Notes under the pieces: model-generated | The model's input: the letters and a program-made list of their open reading frames with translations, nothing else | What the model was told of the DNA's origin: nothing | Databases searched by the model: none | Assembly: GCA_032191485.1 (NCBI GenBank) | Contig: JAVDOI010000005.1 | Coordinates: forward strand, 10,841,431 to 10,905,430 | Reading direction: 5' to 3' | DNA length: 64,000 bases | Origin: Leptoclinus maculatus | Taxonomy: Eukaryota; Chordata; Actinopteri; Perciformes; Stichaeidae | Part shown: one piece after another, positions 1-14,786 of the stretch | Layout: every line of letters begins with the position of its first letter | Numbering within the stretch: position 1 is the first letter of the stretch | Made by a program: the position numbers and the translations under genes

Positions 1-706
1 CAGGCGCACGCTAACGCGTCACCTCCGTTGTAAATAGAGCGATCCAGGTGACAGATGGCTAACTAGCTGTTATATGTGGAGTGGATGTGAATGAGATCGA
101 TATGCTTGGTATGAAATTAATAATTAAATAAGTAAATGTAAACTAACAGACAGACCTAACAATGCCTCCAAGTCATGTGTGTGTGTGTGTGTACAGACAG
201 ACAGACCTAACAATGCCTCCAAGTCGTGTGTGTGTGTGTGTAGACAGACAGACAGACACACAGACCTAACAATGCCTCAGGTCGTGTCTGTCTGTCTGTC
301 TGTCTTTCTACACACACACACAGTGTGTGTGTAGCGCCTGTCTCGGGACCTCTAGTGCTAGCTGGGAGGCAGACCCAACAATGCCTCCAAGTCGTGTGTG
401 TGTACAGACACAGACCTAACAATGCCTCCAAGTTGTGTGTGTACAGACAGACAGACAGACAGACCTAACAATGCCTCCAAGTCGTGCGTGTGTGCATGTG
501 TGTAGAAAGACAGACAGACTGACAGACCTAACAATAACTCCAAGTCGTGTCTGTCTGTCTTTCTACACAGACAGACCTAGCAATGCCTCAAAGTCGTGCG
601 TGTGTGTAGAAAGACAGACAGACCTAACAATGCCTCCAAGTCGTGCATGTGTGTGTACAGACAGACAGACAGACCTAACAATGCCTCCAAGTCGTGTGTG
701 TGTACA

Positions 707-1237
707 GACAGTCAGAAAGAGAGTCAGGCAAAAAGTCAGAGAGACAGACGGAGTCAGACAGAGAGAGTCAGGCAGAGAGACAGACAAAGTCAGAGAGTCA
801 GAGAGACAGACAGAAAGTCAGACTGATAGATAAGAGAGAGAATGAAAGAGCGATAGACGGATAGTTGTGCCTCCAAGTTGTGTGTGTAAAGACAGACACA
901 CAGACAGACCTAACAATGACAGACAGACAGACCTAACAATGCCTCCAAGTCGTGTGTGTGTGCGTGTGTGTAGAAAGACACAGACAGACAGACCTAACAA
1001 TGCCTCCAGGTCGTGTCTGTCTGTCTGTCTTTCTACACAGACAGACCTAACAATGCCTCCAAGTTGTGTGTGTACAGACAGACAGACAGACAGACCTAAC
1101 AATGCCTCCAAGTCGTGCGTGTGTGCATGTGTGTAGAAAGACAGACAGACTGACAGACCTAACAATAACTCCAAGTCGTGTCTGTCTGTCTTTCTACACA
1201 GACAGACCTAACAATGCCTCCAAGTCATGTGTGTGTG

Positions 1238-1274
<37 letters not shown>

Positions 1275-2469
1275 CTAACAATGCCTCCAAGTCGTGCATG
1301 TGTGTGTACAGACAGACAGACAGACAGACCTAACAATGCCTCCAAGTCGTGCGTGTGTGTGTACAGACAGTCAGACAGAGAGAGTCAGGCAAAAAGTCAG
1401 AGAGACAGACAGAGTCAGACAGAGAGAGTCAGGCAGAGAGACAGACAAAGTCAGAGTCAGAGAGACAGACAGAAAGTCAGACTGATAGATAAGAGAGAGA
1501 ATGAAAGAGCGATAGACGGATAGTTGTGCCTCCAAGTTGTGTGTGTACAGACAGACAGACAGACCTAACAATGCCTCCAAGTCGTGTGTGTGTGTGTGTG
1601 TAGACAGACAGACAGACAGACCTAACAATACCTCCAAGTCGTGTGTGTGTGTACAGACACAGACCTAACAATGCCTCCAAGTCGTGTGTGTGTGTGTGTA
1701 CAGACAAACAGACCTAACAATGCCTCCAAGTCGTGTGTGTGTGCGTGTGTGTAGAAAGACACAGACAGACAGACCTAACAATGCCTCCAGGTCGTGTCTG
1801 TCTGTCTGTCTTTCTACACAGACAGACCTAACAATGCCTCCAAGTCGTGTGTGTGTGTGCGTGTGTGTAGAAAGACAGACAGACAGACAGACAGACCTAA
1901 CAATGCCTCCAGGTCGTGTCTGTCTGTCTGTCTTTCTACACAGACAGAACTAGTGCCAGACAGACAGACAGACAAACCTAACAATGCCTCCAAGTCGTGT
2001 GTGTGTGTGTGTAGACAGACAGACAGACAGACCTAACAATGCCTCCAAGTCGTGTGTGTGTGTGTACAGACAGACCTAACAATGCCTCCAAGTCGTGTGT
2101 GTGTGTAGACAGACAGACAGACAGACAAACAGACCTAACAATGCCTCAGGTCGTGTCTGTCTGTCTGTCTTTCTACACAGACAGACCCAACAATGCCTCC
2201 AAGTAGTGTGTGTGTACAGACACAGACCTAACAATGCCTCCAAGTTGTGTGTGTACAGACAGACAGACAGACAGACCTAACAATGCCTCCAAGTCGTGCG
2301 TGTGTGCATGTGTGTAGAAAGACAGACAGACTGACAGACCTAACAATAACTCCAAGTCGTGTCTGTCTGTCTTTCTACACAGACAGACCTAACAATGCCT
2401 CCAAGTCGTTTGTGCGTGTGTGTACAGACAGACAGACCTAACAATGCCTCCAAGTCGTGTGTGTGTGTG

Positions 2470-2501
<32 letters not shown>

Positions 2502-3566
2502 AAGACAGACAGACCTAGCAATGCCTCCAAGTCGTGCGTGTGTGTAGAAAGACAGACAGACAGACAGACCTAACAATGCCTCCAAGTCGTGCATGTGTGT
2601 GTACAGACAGACAGACCTAACAATGCCTCCAAGTCGTGCGTGTGTGTGTACAGACAGTCAGACAGAGAGAGTCAGGCAAAAAGTCAGAGAGACAGACAGA
2701 GTCAGACAGAGAGAGTCAGGCAGAGAGACAGACAAAGTCAGAGAGTCAGACTGATAGAAAAGAGAGAGAATGAAAGAGAGATAGACGGATAGTTGTGCCT
2801 CCAAGTTGTGTGTGTACAGACAGACACACAGACAGACCTAACAATGACAGACAGACAGACCTAACAATGCCTCCAAGTCGTGTGTGTGTGCGTGTGTGTA
2901 GAAAGACACAGACAGACAGACCTAACAATGCCTCCAGGTCGTGTCTGTCTGTCTGTCTTTCTACACAGACAGACCTAACAATGCCTCCAAGTCGTGTGTG
3001 TGTGTGTGCGTGTGTGTAGAAAGACAGACAGACAGACAGACCTAACAATGTCTCCAGGTCGTGTCTGTCTGTCTGTCTTTCTACACAGACAGACCTAGTG
3101 CCAGACAGACAGACAGACAAACCTAACAATGCCTCCAAGTCGTGTGTGTGTGTGTGTAGACAGACAGACAGACAGACCTAACAATGCCTCCAAGTCGTGT
3201 GTGTGTGTGTAGACAGACAGACAGACAGACCTAACAATGCCTCCAAGTCGTTTGTGTGTAGAAAGACAGACAGACAGACTGACAGACCTAACAATAACTC
3301 CAAGCCGTGTCTGTCTGTCTTTCTACACAGACAGACCTAACAATGCCTCCAAGTCGTGTGTGTGTGTGTACAGACAGACAGACCTAACAATGCCTCCAAG
3401 TCGTGTGTGTGTGTAGACAGACAGACAAACAGACCTAACAATGCCTCAGGTCGTGTCTGTCTGTCTTTCTACACAGACAGACCTAACAATGCCTCCAAGT
3501 CGTTTGTGCGTGTGTGTACAGACAGACAGACCTAACAATGCCTCCAAGTCGTGTGTGTGTGTGTAA

Positions 3567-3603
<37 letters not shown>

Positions 3604-5645
3604 AAGACAGACAAACCTAGCAATGCCTCCAAGTCGTGCGTGTGTGTAGAAAGACAGACAGACAGACAGACAGACCTAACAATGCCTCCAAGTCGTGCAT
3701 GTGTGTGTACAGACAGACAGACAGACAGACCTAACAATGCCTGCAAGTCGTGCGTGTGTGTGTACAGACAGTCAGACCGAGAGAGTCAGGCAAAAAGTCA
3801 GAGAGACAGACAGAGTCAGACAGAGAGAGTCAGGCAGAGAGACAGACAAAGTCAGAGAGTCAGAGAGACAGATAGAAAGTCAGACTGATAGATAAGAGAG
3901 AGAATGAAAGAGCGAGAGACGGATAGTTGTGCCTCCAAGTTGTGTGTGTGTGTGTGTAGACAGACAGACAGACAGACCTAACAATACCTCCAAGTCGTGT
4001 GTGTGTGTACAGACACAGACCTAACAATGCCTCCAAGTCGTGTGTGTGTGTGTGTACAGACAAACAGACCTAACAATGCCTCAAAGTCGTGTGTGTGTGT
4101 GTGTAGACAGACAGAAGGACAGATAGTCAGACCTAACAATGTCTCCAAGTTGTGCGTGTGTGCGTGTGTGTAGAAAGACAGACAGACAGACTGACAGACC
4201 TAACAATAACTCCAAGTCGTGTCTGTCTGTCTTTCTACACAGACAGACCTAACAATAACTCCAAGTCGTGTGTGCGTGTGTGTGTGTGTACAGACAGACA
4301 GACCTAACAATGCCTCCAAGTCGTGTGTGTGTACGTGTGTGTAGAAAGACACAGACAGACAGACCTAACAATGCCTCCAGGTCGTGTCTGTCTGTCTGTC
4401 TTTCTACACAGACAGACCTAACAATGCCTCCAAGTCGTGTGTGTGTGTGTGTGTAGACAGACAGACAGACTGACCTAACAATGCCTCCAAGTCGTGTGTG
4501 TGTGTGTGTACAGACAGACAGACCTAACAATGCCTCCAAGTCGTGTGTGTGTGTGTAGACAGACACAGACAGACAGACCTAACAATGCCTCCAGGTCGTG
4601 TCTGTCTGTCTGTCTTTCTACACAGACAGACCTAACAATGCCTCCAAGTCGTGTGTGTGTGTGTGTTTAGACAGACAGACAGACAGACCTAACAATGCCT
4701 CAAAGTCGTGCGTGTGTGTAGACAGACAGACAGACAGTCCTAACAATGCCTCCAAGTCGTGCGTGTGTGTAGACAGACAGACAGACAGACAAACAGACCT
4801 AACAATGCCTCAGGTCGTGTCTGTCTGTCTCTCTCTCTTTCTACACAGACAGACCCAACAATGCCTCCAAGTCGTGTGTGTGTACAGACACAGACCTATC
4901 AATGCCTCCAAGTTGTGTGTGTACAGACAGACAGACAGACAGACCTAACAATGCCTCCAAGTCGTGCGTGTGTGCATGTGTGTAGAAAGACAGAAAGACT
5001 GACAGACCTAACAATAACTCCAAGTCGTGTCTGTCTGTCTTTCTACACAGACAGACCTAACAATGCCTCCAAGTCGTTTGTGCGTGTGTGTACAGACAGA
5101 CAGACCTAACAATGCCTCCAAGTCGTGTGTGTGTGTGTAGACAGACAGACAGACAGACAGACCTAGCAATGCCTCCAAGTCGTGCGTGTGTGTAGAAAGA
5201 CAGACAGACAGACAGACAGACCTAACAATGCCTCCAAGTCGTGCATGTGTGTGTACAGACAGACAGACAGACAGACCCAACAATGCCTCCAAGTCGTGCG
5301 TGTGTGTGTACAGACAGTCAGACAGAGAGAGTCAGGCAAAAAGTCAGAGAGACAGACAGAGTCAGACAGAGACAGTCAGGCAGAGAGACAGACAAAGTCA
5401 GAGAGTCAGAGAGACAGACAGAAAGTCAGACTGATAGAAAAGAGAGAGAATGAAAGAGAGATAGACGGATAGTTGTGCCTCCAAGTTGTGTGTGTACAGA
5501 CAGACAGACCTAACAATGCCTCCAAGTCGTGTGTACGTGTGTAGACAGACAGACAGACAGACAGACCTAACAATAACTCCAAGTCGTGTCTGTCTGTCTT
5601 TCTACACAGACAGACCTAACAATGCCTCCAAGTCGTGTGTGTGTG

Positions 5646-5678
<33 letters not shown>

Positions 5679-8600
5679 CTAACAATGCCTCCAAGTCGTA
5701 TGTGTGTACAGACACAGACCTAACAATGCCTCCAAGTTGTGTGTGTACAGACAGACATACAGACAGACCTAACAATGCCTCCAAGTCGTGCGTGTGTGCG
5801 TGTGTGTAGAAAGACAAACAGACAGACTGACTGACAGACCTAACAATAACTCCAAGTCGTGTCTGTCTGTTTTTCTACACAGACAGACCTAACAATGCCT
5901 CCAAGTCGTGCGTGTGTGCGTGTGTGTAGAAAGACAAACAGACAGACTGACTGACAGACCTAGCAATAACTCCAAGTCGTTTGTGTGTGTGTGTACAGAC
6001 AGACAGACCTAACAATGCCTCCAAGTCGTGTGTGTGTGTGCATGTGTGTAGAAAGACAGACAGACAGACCTAACAATGCCTCCAAGTTGTGTGTGTACAG
6101 ACAGACAGACAGACCTAACAATGCCTCCAAGTTATGTGTGTGTGTGTAGGCAGACAGACAGACAGACCTAACAATGCCTCCAAGTCGTGCATGTGTGTGT
6201 GCAGACAGACAGACAGACCTAACAATGCCTCCAAGTCGCGTGTGTGTGTGTAGACAGACAGACAGACAGACAGACCTAACAATGCCTCCAAGTTGTGTGT
6301 GTATGTGTGTATAGACAGACAGACCTAACAATGCCTCCAAGTCGTGCGTGTGTTCGTGTGTGTAGAAAGACAGACAGACAGACTGACAGACCTAACAATA
6401 ACTCCAAGTCGTGTCTGTCTGTCTTTCTACACAGACAGACCTAACAATGCCTCCAAGTCGTGTGTGTGTGTGTAGACAGACAGACAGACCTAACAATGCC
6501 TCCAAGTCGTGTGTGTACAGACAGACAGACTGACAGACCTAACAATAACTCCAAGTCTTTTCTGTCTGTCTTTCTACACAGACAGACCTAACAATGCCTC
6601 CAAGTCGTGTGTGTGTACAGACAGACAGACCTAACAATGCCTCCAAGTCGTGTGTGTGTACAGACAGACAGACCTAACAATGCCTCCAAGTCGTGTGTGT
6701 ACAGACAGACAGACAGACCTAACAATGCCTCCAAGTCGTGTGTGTGTAGACAGACAGACAGACCTAACAATGCCTCCAAGTCGTGTGTGTGTGTGTACAG
6801 ACAGTCAGACAGAGAGAGTCAGGCAGAAAGTCAGAGAGACAGACAGAGAGAGTCAGGCAGAGAGACAGACAAAGTCAGAGAGTCAGAGAGACAGACAGAA
6901 AGTCAGACTGATAGAAAAGAGAGACAATGAAAGAGAGATAGACGGATAGTTGTGACTCCAAGTTGTGTGTGTACAGACAGACAGACAGACAGACCTAACA
7001 ATGCCTCCAAGTCGTGTGTGTGTGTAGACAGACAGACAGACCTAACAATGCCTCCAAGTCGTGCGTGTGTGCGCGTGTGTACAGACAGACAGACAGACAG
7101 ACCTAACAATGCCTCCAAGTCGTGCGTGTGTGTGTACAGACAGTCAGACAGAGAGAGTCAGGCAAAAAGTCAGAGAGACAGACAGAGTCAGACAGAGACA
7201 GTCAGGCAGAGAGACAGACAAAGTCAGAGAGTCAGAGAGACAGACAGAAAGTCAGACTGATACAAAAGAGAGAGAATGAAAGAGAGATAGACGGATAGTT
7301 GTGCCTCCAAGTTGTGTGTGTACAGACAGACAGACAGAACTAACAATGCCTCCAAGTCGTGTGTACGTGTGTAGACAGACAGACAGACAGACAGACCTAA
7401 CATTGCCTCCAAGTCGTGCGTGTGAGTAGAAAGACAGACAGACCTAACAATAACTCCAAGTCGTGTCTGTCTGTCTTTCTACACAGACAGACCTAACAAT
7501 GCCTCCAAGTCGTGTGTGTGTGTGTGTGTGTACAGACAGACAGACCTAACAATGCCTCCAATTCGTGTCTGTCTGTCTGTCTGTCTGTCTTTCTACACAG
7601 ACAGACCTAACAATGCCTCATGTCGTGTCTGTCTGTCTGTCTTTCTACACAGACAGACCTAACAATACCTCCAAGTTGTGTGTGAACAGACAGACAGACA
7701 GACAGACCTAACAATGCCTCCAAGTTGTGTGTGTGTGTGTAGGCAGAAAGATAGACAGACCTAACAATGCCTCCAAGTCGTGAATGTGTGTGTGCAGACA
7801 GACCGACAGACCTAACAATGCCTCCAAGTCGCGTGTGTGTGTGTAGACAGACAGACAGACAGACCTAACAATGCCTCCAAGTTGTGTGTGTATGTGTGTA
7901 TAAACAGACAGACCTAACAATGCCTCCAAGTCGTGCATGTGTGTGTGCAGACAGACCGACAGACCTAAGAATGCCTCCAAGTCGCGTGTGTGTGTGAAGA
8001 CAGACAGACAGACAGACCTAACAATGCCTCCAAGTTGTGTGTGTATGTGTGTATAGACAGACAGACCTAACAATGCCTCCAAGTCGTGTGTGTGTGTGTG
8101 TGTGTACAGACAGACAGACCTAACAATGCCTCCAATTCGTGTGTGTGTGTGTGTGTGTAGACAGACAGACAGACAGACCTAACAATGCCTCCAAGTCGTA
8201 TGTGTGTACAGACACAGACCTAACAATGCCTCCAAGTCGTGTGTGTGTACAGACACAGACCTAACAATGCCTCCAAGTTGTGTGTGTGTGTGTGTAGACA
8301 GACAGACAGACAGACCTAACAATGCCTCCAAGTTGTGTGTGTATGTGTGTATAGACAGACAGACCTAACAATGCCTCCAAGTCGTGTGTGTGTGTGTGTG
8401 TGTGTACAGACAGACAGACCTAACAATGCCTCCAATTCGTGTGTGTGTGTGTGTGTGTGTAGACAGACAGACAGACAGACAGACCTAACAATGCCTCCAA
8501 GTCGTGTGTGTGTGTGTAGACAGACAGACAGACCTAACAATGCCTCCAAGTCGTGTGTGTGTGCGTGTGTGTAGAAAGACAGACAGACAGACTGACAGAC

Positions 8601-9692
8601 CTAACAATGCCTCCAAGTCGTGTGTGTGTACAGACACAGACCTAACAATGCCTCCAAGTCGTGTGTGTATGTGCGTGTGTGTAGAAAGACAGACAACAAT
8701 GCCTCCAAGTCGCGTGTGTGTGTAGACAGACAGACAGACCTAACAATGCCTCCTAGAAGTGTGTGTGTACAGACACAGACCTAACAATGCCTCCAAGTCG
8801 TGTGTGTGTGTGTAGATAGACAGACAGACCTAACAATGCCTCCAAGTCGTGTGTGTGTGTGTAGAAAGACAGACAGACAACAATGCCTCCAAGTCGCGTG
8901 TGTGTGTAGACAGACAGACAGACCTAACAATGCCTCCAAGTCGTGTGTGTGTACAGACACAGACCTAACAATGCCTCCAAGTCGTGTGTGTGTGTGCGTG
9001 TCTGTAGAAAGACAGACAGACAGACAGACCTAACAATGCCTCCAAGTCGTATGTGTGTGTGCGTGTCTGTAGAAAGACAGACAGACAGACAGACCTAACA
9101 ATGCCTCCAAGTCGCGTGTGTTTGTGTAGACAGACTGACAGACTGACCTAACAATGCCTCCAAGTCGTGTGTGTGTGTAGACAGACAGACAGACAGACAA
9201 ACAGACCTAACAATGCCTCAGGTCGTGTCTGTCTGTCTGTCTGTCTTTCTACACAGACAGACCTAACAATGCCTCCAAGTCATGTGTGTGTACAGACACA
9301 GACCTAACAATGCCTCCAAGTTGTGTGTGTACAGATAGACAGACAGACCTAAGAATGCCTCCAAGTCGCGTGTGTGTGTGTAGACAGACAGACAGACAGA
9401 CCTAACAATGCCTCCAAGTTGTGTGTGTATGTGTGTATAGACAGACAGACCTAACAATGCCTCCAAGTCGTGTGTGTGTGTGTGTGTACAGACAGACAGA
9501 CCTAACAATGCCTCCAATTCGTGTGTGTGTGTGTGTGTGTAGACAGACAGACAGCCAGACAGACCTAACAATGCCTCCAAGTCGTGTGTGTGTACAGACA
9601 CAGACCTAACAATGCCTCCAAGTCGTGTGTGTGTGTGTGTACAGACAGACAGACCTAACAATGCCTCCAAGTCGTGTGTGTGTGTGTGTGTG

Positions 9693-9725
<33 letters not shown>

Positions 9726-10378
9726 CTAACAATGCCTCCAAGTCGTGTGTGTGTGCGTGTGTGTAGAAAGACAGATAGACAACAATGCCTCCAAGTCGCG
9801 TGTGTGTGTAGACAGACAGACAGACCTACCAATGCCTCCAAGTCGTGTGTGTGTACAGACACAGACCTAACAATGCCTCCAAGTCGTGTGTGTGTGTGCG
9901 TGTCTGTAGAAAGACAGACAGACAGACAGACAGACAGACCTAACAATGCCTCCAAGTCGCGTGTGTTTGTGTAGACAGACTGACAGACAGACAGAAAGAC
10001 AGACAGACAGACAGACCTAACAATGCCTCCAAGTCGTGTGTGTGTGTAGACAGACAGACAGACAGACAAACAGACCTAACAATGCCCCAGGTCGTGTCTG
10101 TCTGTCTGTCTGTCTTTCTACACAGACAGACCTAACAATGCCTCCAAGTCGTGTGTGTGTGTGTAGACAGACAGACTGACAGATAGACAGACAGACCTAA
10201 CAATGCCTCCAAGTCGTGTGTGTGTGTGTGTAGAAAGACAGACAGACAACAATGCCTCCAAGTCGCGTGTGTGTGTAGACAGACAGACAGAACTAACAAT
10301 GCCTCCAAGTCGTGTGTGTGTACAGACACAGACCTAACAATGCCTCCAAGTCGTGTGTGTGTGTGCGTGTCTGTAGAA

Positions 10379-10410
<32 letters not shown>

Positions 10411-11281
10411 CTAACAATGCCTCCAAGTCACGTGTGTTTGTGTAGACAGACTGAAAGACAGACAGACAGACAGACAGACCTAACAATGCCTCGAAGTCGT
10501 GTGTGTGTGTAGACAGACAGACAGACAGACAAACAGACCTAACAATGCCCCAGGTCGTGTCTGTCTGTCTGTCTGTCTTTCTACACAGACAGACCTAACA
10601 ATGCCTCCAAGTCGTGTGTGTGTGTGTGTAGACAGACAGACTGACAGATAGACAGACAGACCTAACAATGCCTCCAAGTCGTGTGTGTGTGTGCGTGTGT
10701 GTAGAAAGACAGACAGACAACAATGCCTCCAAGTCGCGTGTGTGTGTAGACAGACAGACAGACCTAACAATGCCTCCAAGTCGTGTGTGTGTACAGACAC
10801 AGACCTAACAATGCCTCCAAGTCGTGTGTGTGTGCGTGTCTGTAGAAAGACAGACAGACAGACAGACAGACAGACCTAACAATGCCTCCAAGTCGTGTGT
10901 GTGTGTAGACAGACAGACAGACAGACAAACAGACCTAACAATGCCTCAGGTCGTGTCTGTCTGTCTGTCTGTCTTTCTACACAGACAGACCTAACAATGC
11001 CTCCAAGTCGTGTGTGTGTGTGTGTACAGACAGACAGACCTAACAAAGCCTCCAATTCGTGTGTGTGTGTGTAGACAGACAGACAGACAGACAGACAGAC
11101 CTAACAATGCCTCCAAGTCGTATGTGTGTGTGCGTGTCTGTAGAAAGACAGACAGACAGACAGACCTAACAATGCCTCCAAGTCGCGTGTGTTTGTGTAT
11201 ACAGACTGACAGACAGACCTAACAATGCCTCCAAGTCGTGTGTGTGTGTAGACAGACAGACACGACCTGAGGCATTGTTAG

Positions 11282-11313
<32 letters not shown>

Positions 11314-11997
11314 TTCTACACAGACAGACCTAACAATGCCTCCAAGTCATGTGTGTGTACAGACACAGACCTAAAAATGCCTCCAAGTTGTGTGTGTACA
11401 GATAGACAGACAGACAGACCTAACAATGCCTCCAAGTCGTGCGTGTGTGCGTGTGTGTAGAAAGACAGATAGACAACAATGCCTCCAAGTCGCGTGTGTG
11501 TGTAGACAGACAGACAGACCTACCAATGCCTCCAAGTCGTGTGTGTGTACAGACACAGACCTAACAATGCCGCCAAGTCGTGTGTGTGTGTGCGTGTCTG
11601 TAGAAAGACAGACAGACAGACAGACCTAACAATGCCTCCAAGTCGTGTGTGTGTGTAGACAGACAGACAGACAGACAAACAGACCTAACAATGCCCCAGG
11701 TCGTGTCTGTCTGTGTGTCTGTCTTTCTACACAGACAGACCTAACAATGCCTCCAAGTCGTGTGTGTGTGTGTGTGTAGACAGACAGACTGACAGATAGA
11801 CAGACAGACCTAACAATGCCTCCAAGTCGTGTGTGTGTGTGCGTGTGTGTAGAAAGACAGACAGACAACAATGCCTCCAAGTCGCGTGTGTGTGTAGACA
11901 GACAGACAGACCTAACAATGCCTCCAAGTCGTGTGTGTGTACAGACACAGACCTAACAATGCCTCCAAGTCGTGTGTGTGTGTGCGTGTCTGTAGAA

Positions 11998-12030
<33 letters not shown>

Positions 12031-12078
12031 TACCTAACAATGCCTCCAAGTCACGTGTGTTTGTGTAGACAGACTGAA

Positions 12079-12118
<40 letters not shown>

Positions 12119-12218
12119 CTAACAATGCCTCCAAGTCTTATGTGTGTGTGCGTGTCTGTAGAAAGACAGACAGACAGACAGACAGACCTAACAATGCCTC
12201 CAAGTCGTGTGTGTGTGT

Positions 12219-12250
<32 letters not shown>

Positions 12251-14738
12251 GTAACAATGCCTCAGGTCGTGTCTGTCTGTCTGTCTGTCTTTCTACACAG
12301 ACAGACCTAACAATGCCTCCAAGTCATGTGTGTGTACAGACACAGACCTAACAATGCCTCCAAGTTGTGTGTGTACAGATAGACAGACAGACAGACCTAA
12401 CAATGCCTCCAAGTCGTGCGTGTGTGCGTGTGTGTAGAAAGACAGACAGACAGACAGACTGACAGACCTAACAATAACTCCAAGTCGTGTCTGTCTGTCT
12501 TTCTACACAGACAGACCTAACAATAACTCCAAGTCGTGTCTGTCTGTCTTTCTACACAGACAGACCTAACAATGCCTCAAAGTCATTTGTGCGTGTGTGT
12601 ACAGACAGACAGACCTAGCAATGCCTCCAAGTCGTGCGTGTGTGTGTACAGACAGACAGACAGACAGACCTAACAATGCCTCCAAGTCGTGCGTGTGTGT
12701 GTACAGACAGTCAGACAGAAGGAGTCAGTTAAAAAGTCAGAGAGACAGACAGAGTCAGACAGAGACAGTCAGGCAGAGAGACAGACAAAGTCAGAGAGTC
12801 AGAGAGACAGACAGAAAGTCAGACTGATAGAAAAATAGAGAGAATGAAAGAGAGATAGACGGATAGTTGTGCCTCCAAGTTGTGTGTTTACAGACAGACA
12901 GACAGACAGACAGACCTAACAATGCCTCCAAGTCGTGTGTGTACAGACAGACAGACAGACAGAGTCAGACAAAAAGTCAGAGAGACAGACAGAGTCAGAC
13001 AGAGAGAGTCAGGCAGAGAGACAGACAAAGTCAGAGAGTCAGAGAGACAGACAGAAAGTCAGACTGATAGAAAAGAGAGAGAATGAAAGAGAGATAGACG
13101 GATAGTTGTGCCTCCAAGTTGTGTGTACAGACAGACAGACAGACAGACAGACCTAACAATGCCTCCAAGTCGTGTGTGTGTGTGTAGACAGACAGACAGA
13201 CCTAACAATGCCTCCAAGTCGTGTGTGTGTACAGACACAGACCTAACAATGCCTCCAAGTCGTGTGTGTGTGTGCGTGTGTGTAGAAAGACAGACAGACA
13301 ACAATGCCTCCAAGTCGCGTGTGTGTGTAGACAGACAGACAGACCTAACAATGCCTCCTAGAAGTGTGTGTGTACAGACACAGACCTAACAATGCCTCCA
13401 AGTCGTGTGTGTGTGTGTGTGTAGACAGACAGACAGACCTAACAATGCCTCCAAGTCGTGTGTGTGTGTGTACAGACAGTCAGACAGAGAGAGTCAGGCA
13501 AAAAGTCAGAGAGACAGACAGAGTCAGACAGATAGAGTCAGGCAGAGAGACAGACAAAGTCAGAGAGTCAGAGAGACAGACAGAAAGTCAGACTGATAGA
13601 AAAGAGAGAGAATGAAAGAGAGATAGACGGATAGTTGTGCCTCCAAGTTGTGTGTACAGACAGACAGACAGACAGACCTAACAATGCCTCCAAGTCGTGT
13701 GTGTGTGTAGACAGACAGACAGACAGACAGACAGACCTAACAATGCCTCCAAGTCGTGTTTGTGTACAGACACAGACCTAACAATGCCTCCAAGTCGTGT
13801 GTGTGTGTGCGTGTGTGTAGAAAGACAGACAGACAACAATGCCTCCAAGTCGCGTGTGTGTGTAGACAGACAGACACACCTAACAATGCCTCCAAGTCGT
13901 GTGTGTGTACAGACACAGACCTAACAATGCCTCCAAGTTGTGTGTGTACAGACAGACAGACAGACAGACCTAACAATGCCTCAGGTCGTGTCTGTCTGTC
14001 TGTCTTTCTACACAGACAGACCTAACAATGCCTCCAAGTCGTGTGTGTGTACAGACACAGACCTAACAATGCCTCCAAGTTGTGTGTGTAGACAGACAGG
14101 CAGACCTAACAATGCCTCCATGTCGTGTGTGTGTGTGTGTGTGTGTGCGTGTGTGTAGAAAGACAGACAGACAGACAGACAGACCTAACAATGCCTCAAA
14201 GTTGTGTGTGTACAGACAGACAGAAAGACAGACAGACCTAACAATACCTCCAAGTTGTGTGTGTACAGACAGACAGAAAGACAGACAGACCTAACAATGC
14301 CTCCAAGTCGTGTGTGTGTGTGCGTGTCTGTAGAAAGACAGACAGACAGACAGACAGACAGACCTAACAATGCCTCCAAGTCGTGTGTGTGTGTGTGTGT
14401 AGACAGACAGACAGACCTAACAATGCCTCCAAGTCGTGTGTGTGTGCGTGTGTGTAGAAAGACAGACAACAATGCCTCCAAGTCGCGTGTGTGTGTAGAC
14501 AGACAGACAGACCTAACAATGCCTCCATGTCGTGTGTGTGTGTGTGCGTGTGTGTAGAAAGACAGACAGACAGACAGACAGACAGACCTAACAATGCCTC
14601 CAAGTTGTGTGTGTACAGACAGACAGAAAGACAGACAGACCTAACAATACCTCCAAGTTGTGTGTGTACAGACAGACAGAAAGACAGACAGACCTAACAA
14701 TGCCTCCAAGTCGTGTGTGTGTGTGCGTGTCTGTAGAA

Positions 14739-14786
<48 letters not shown>

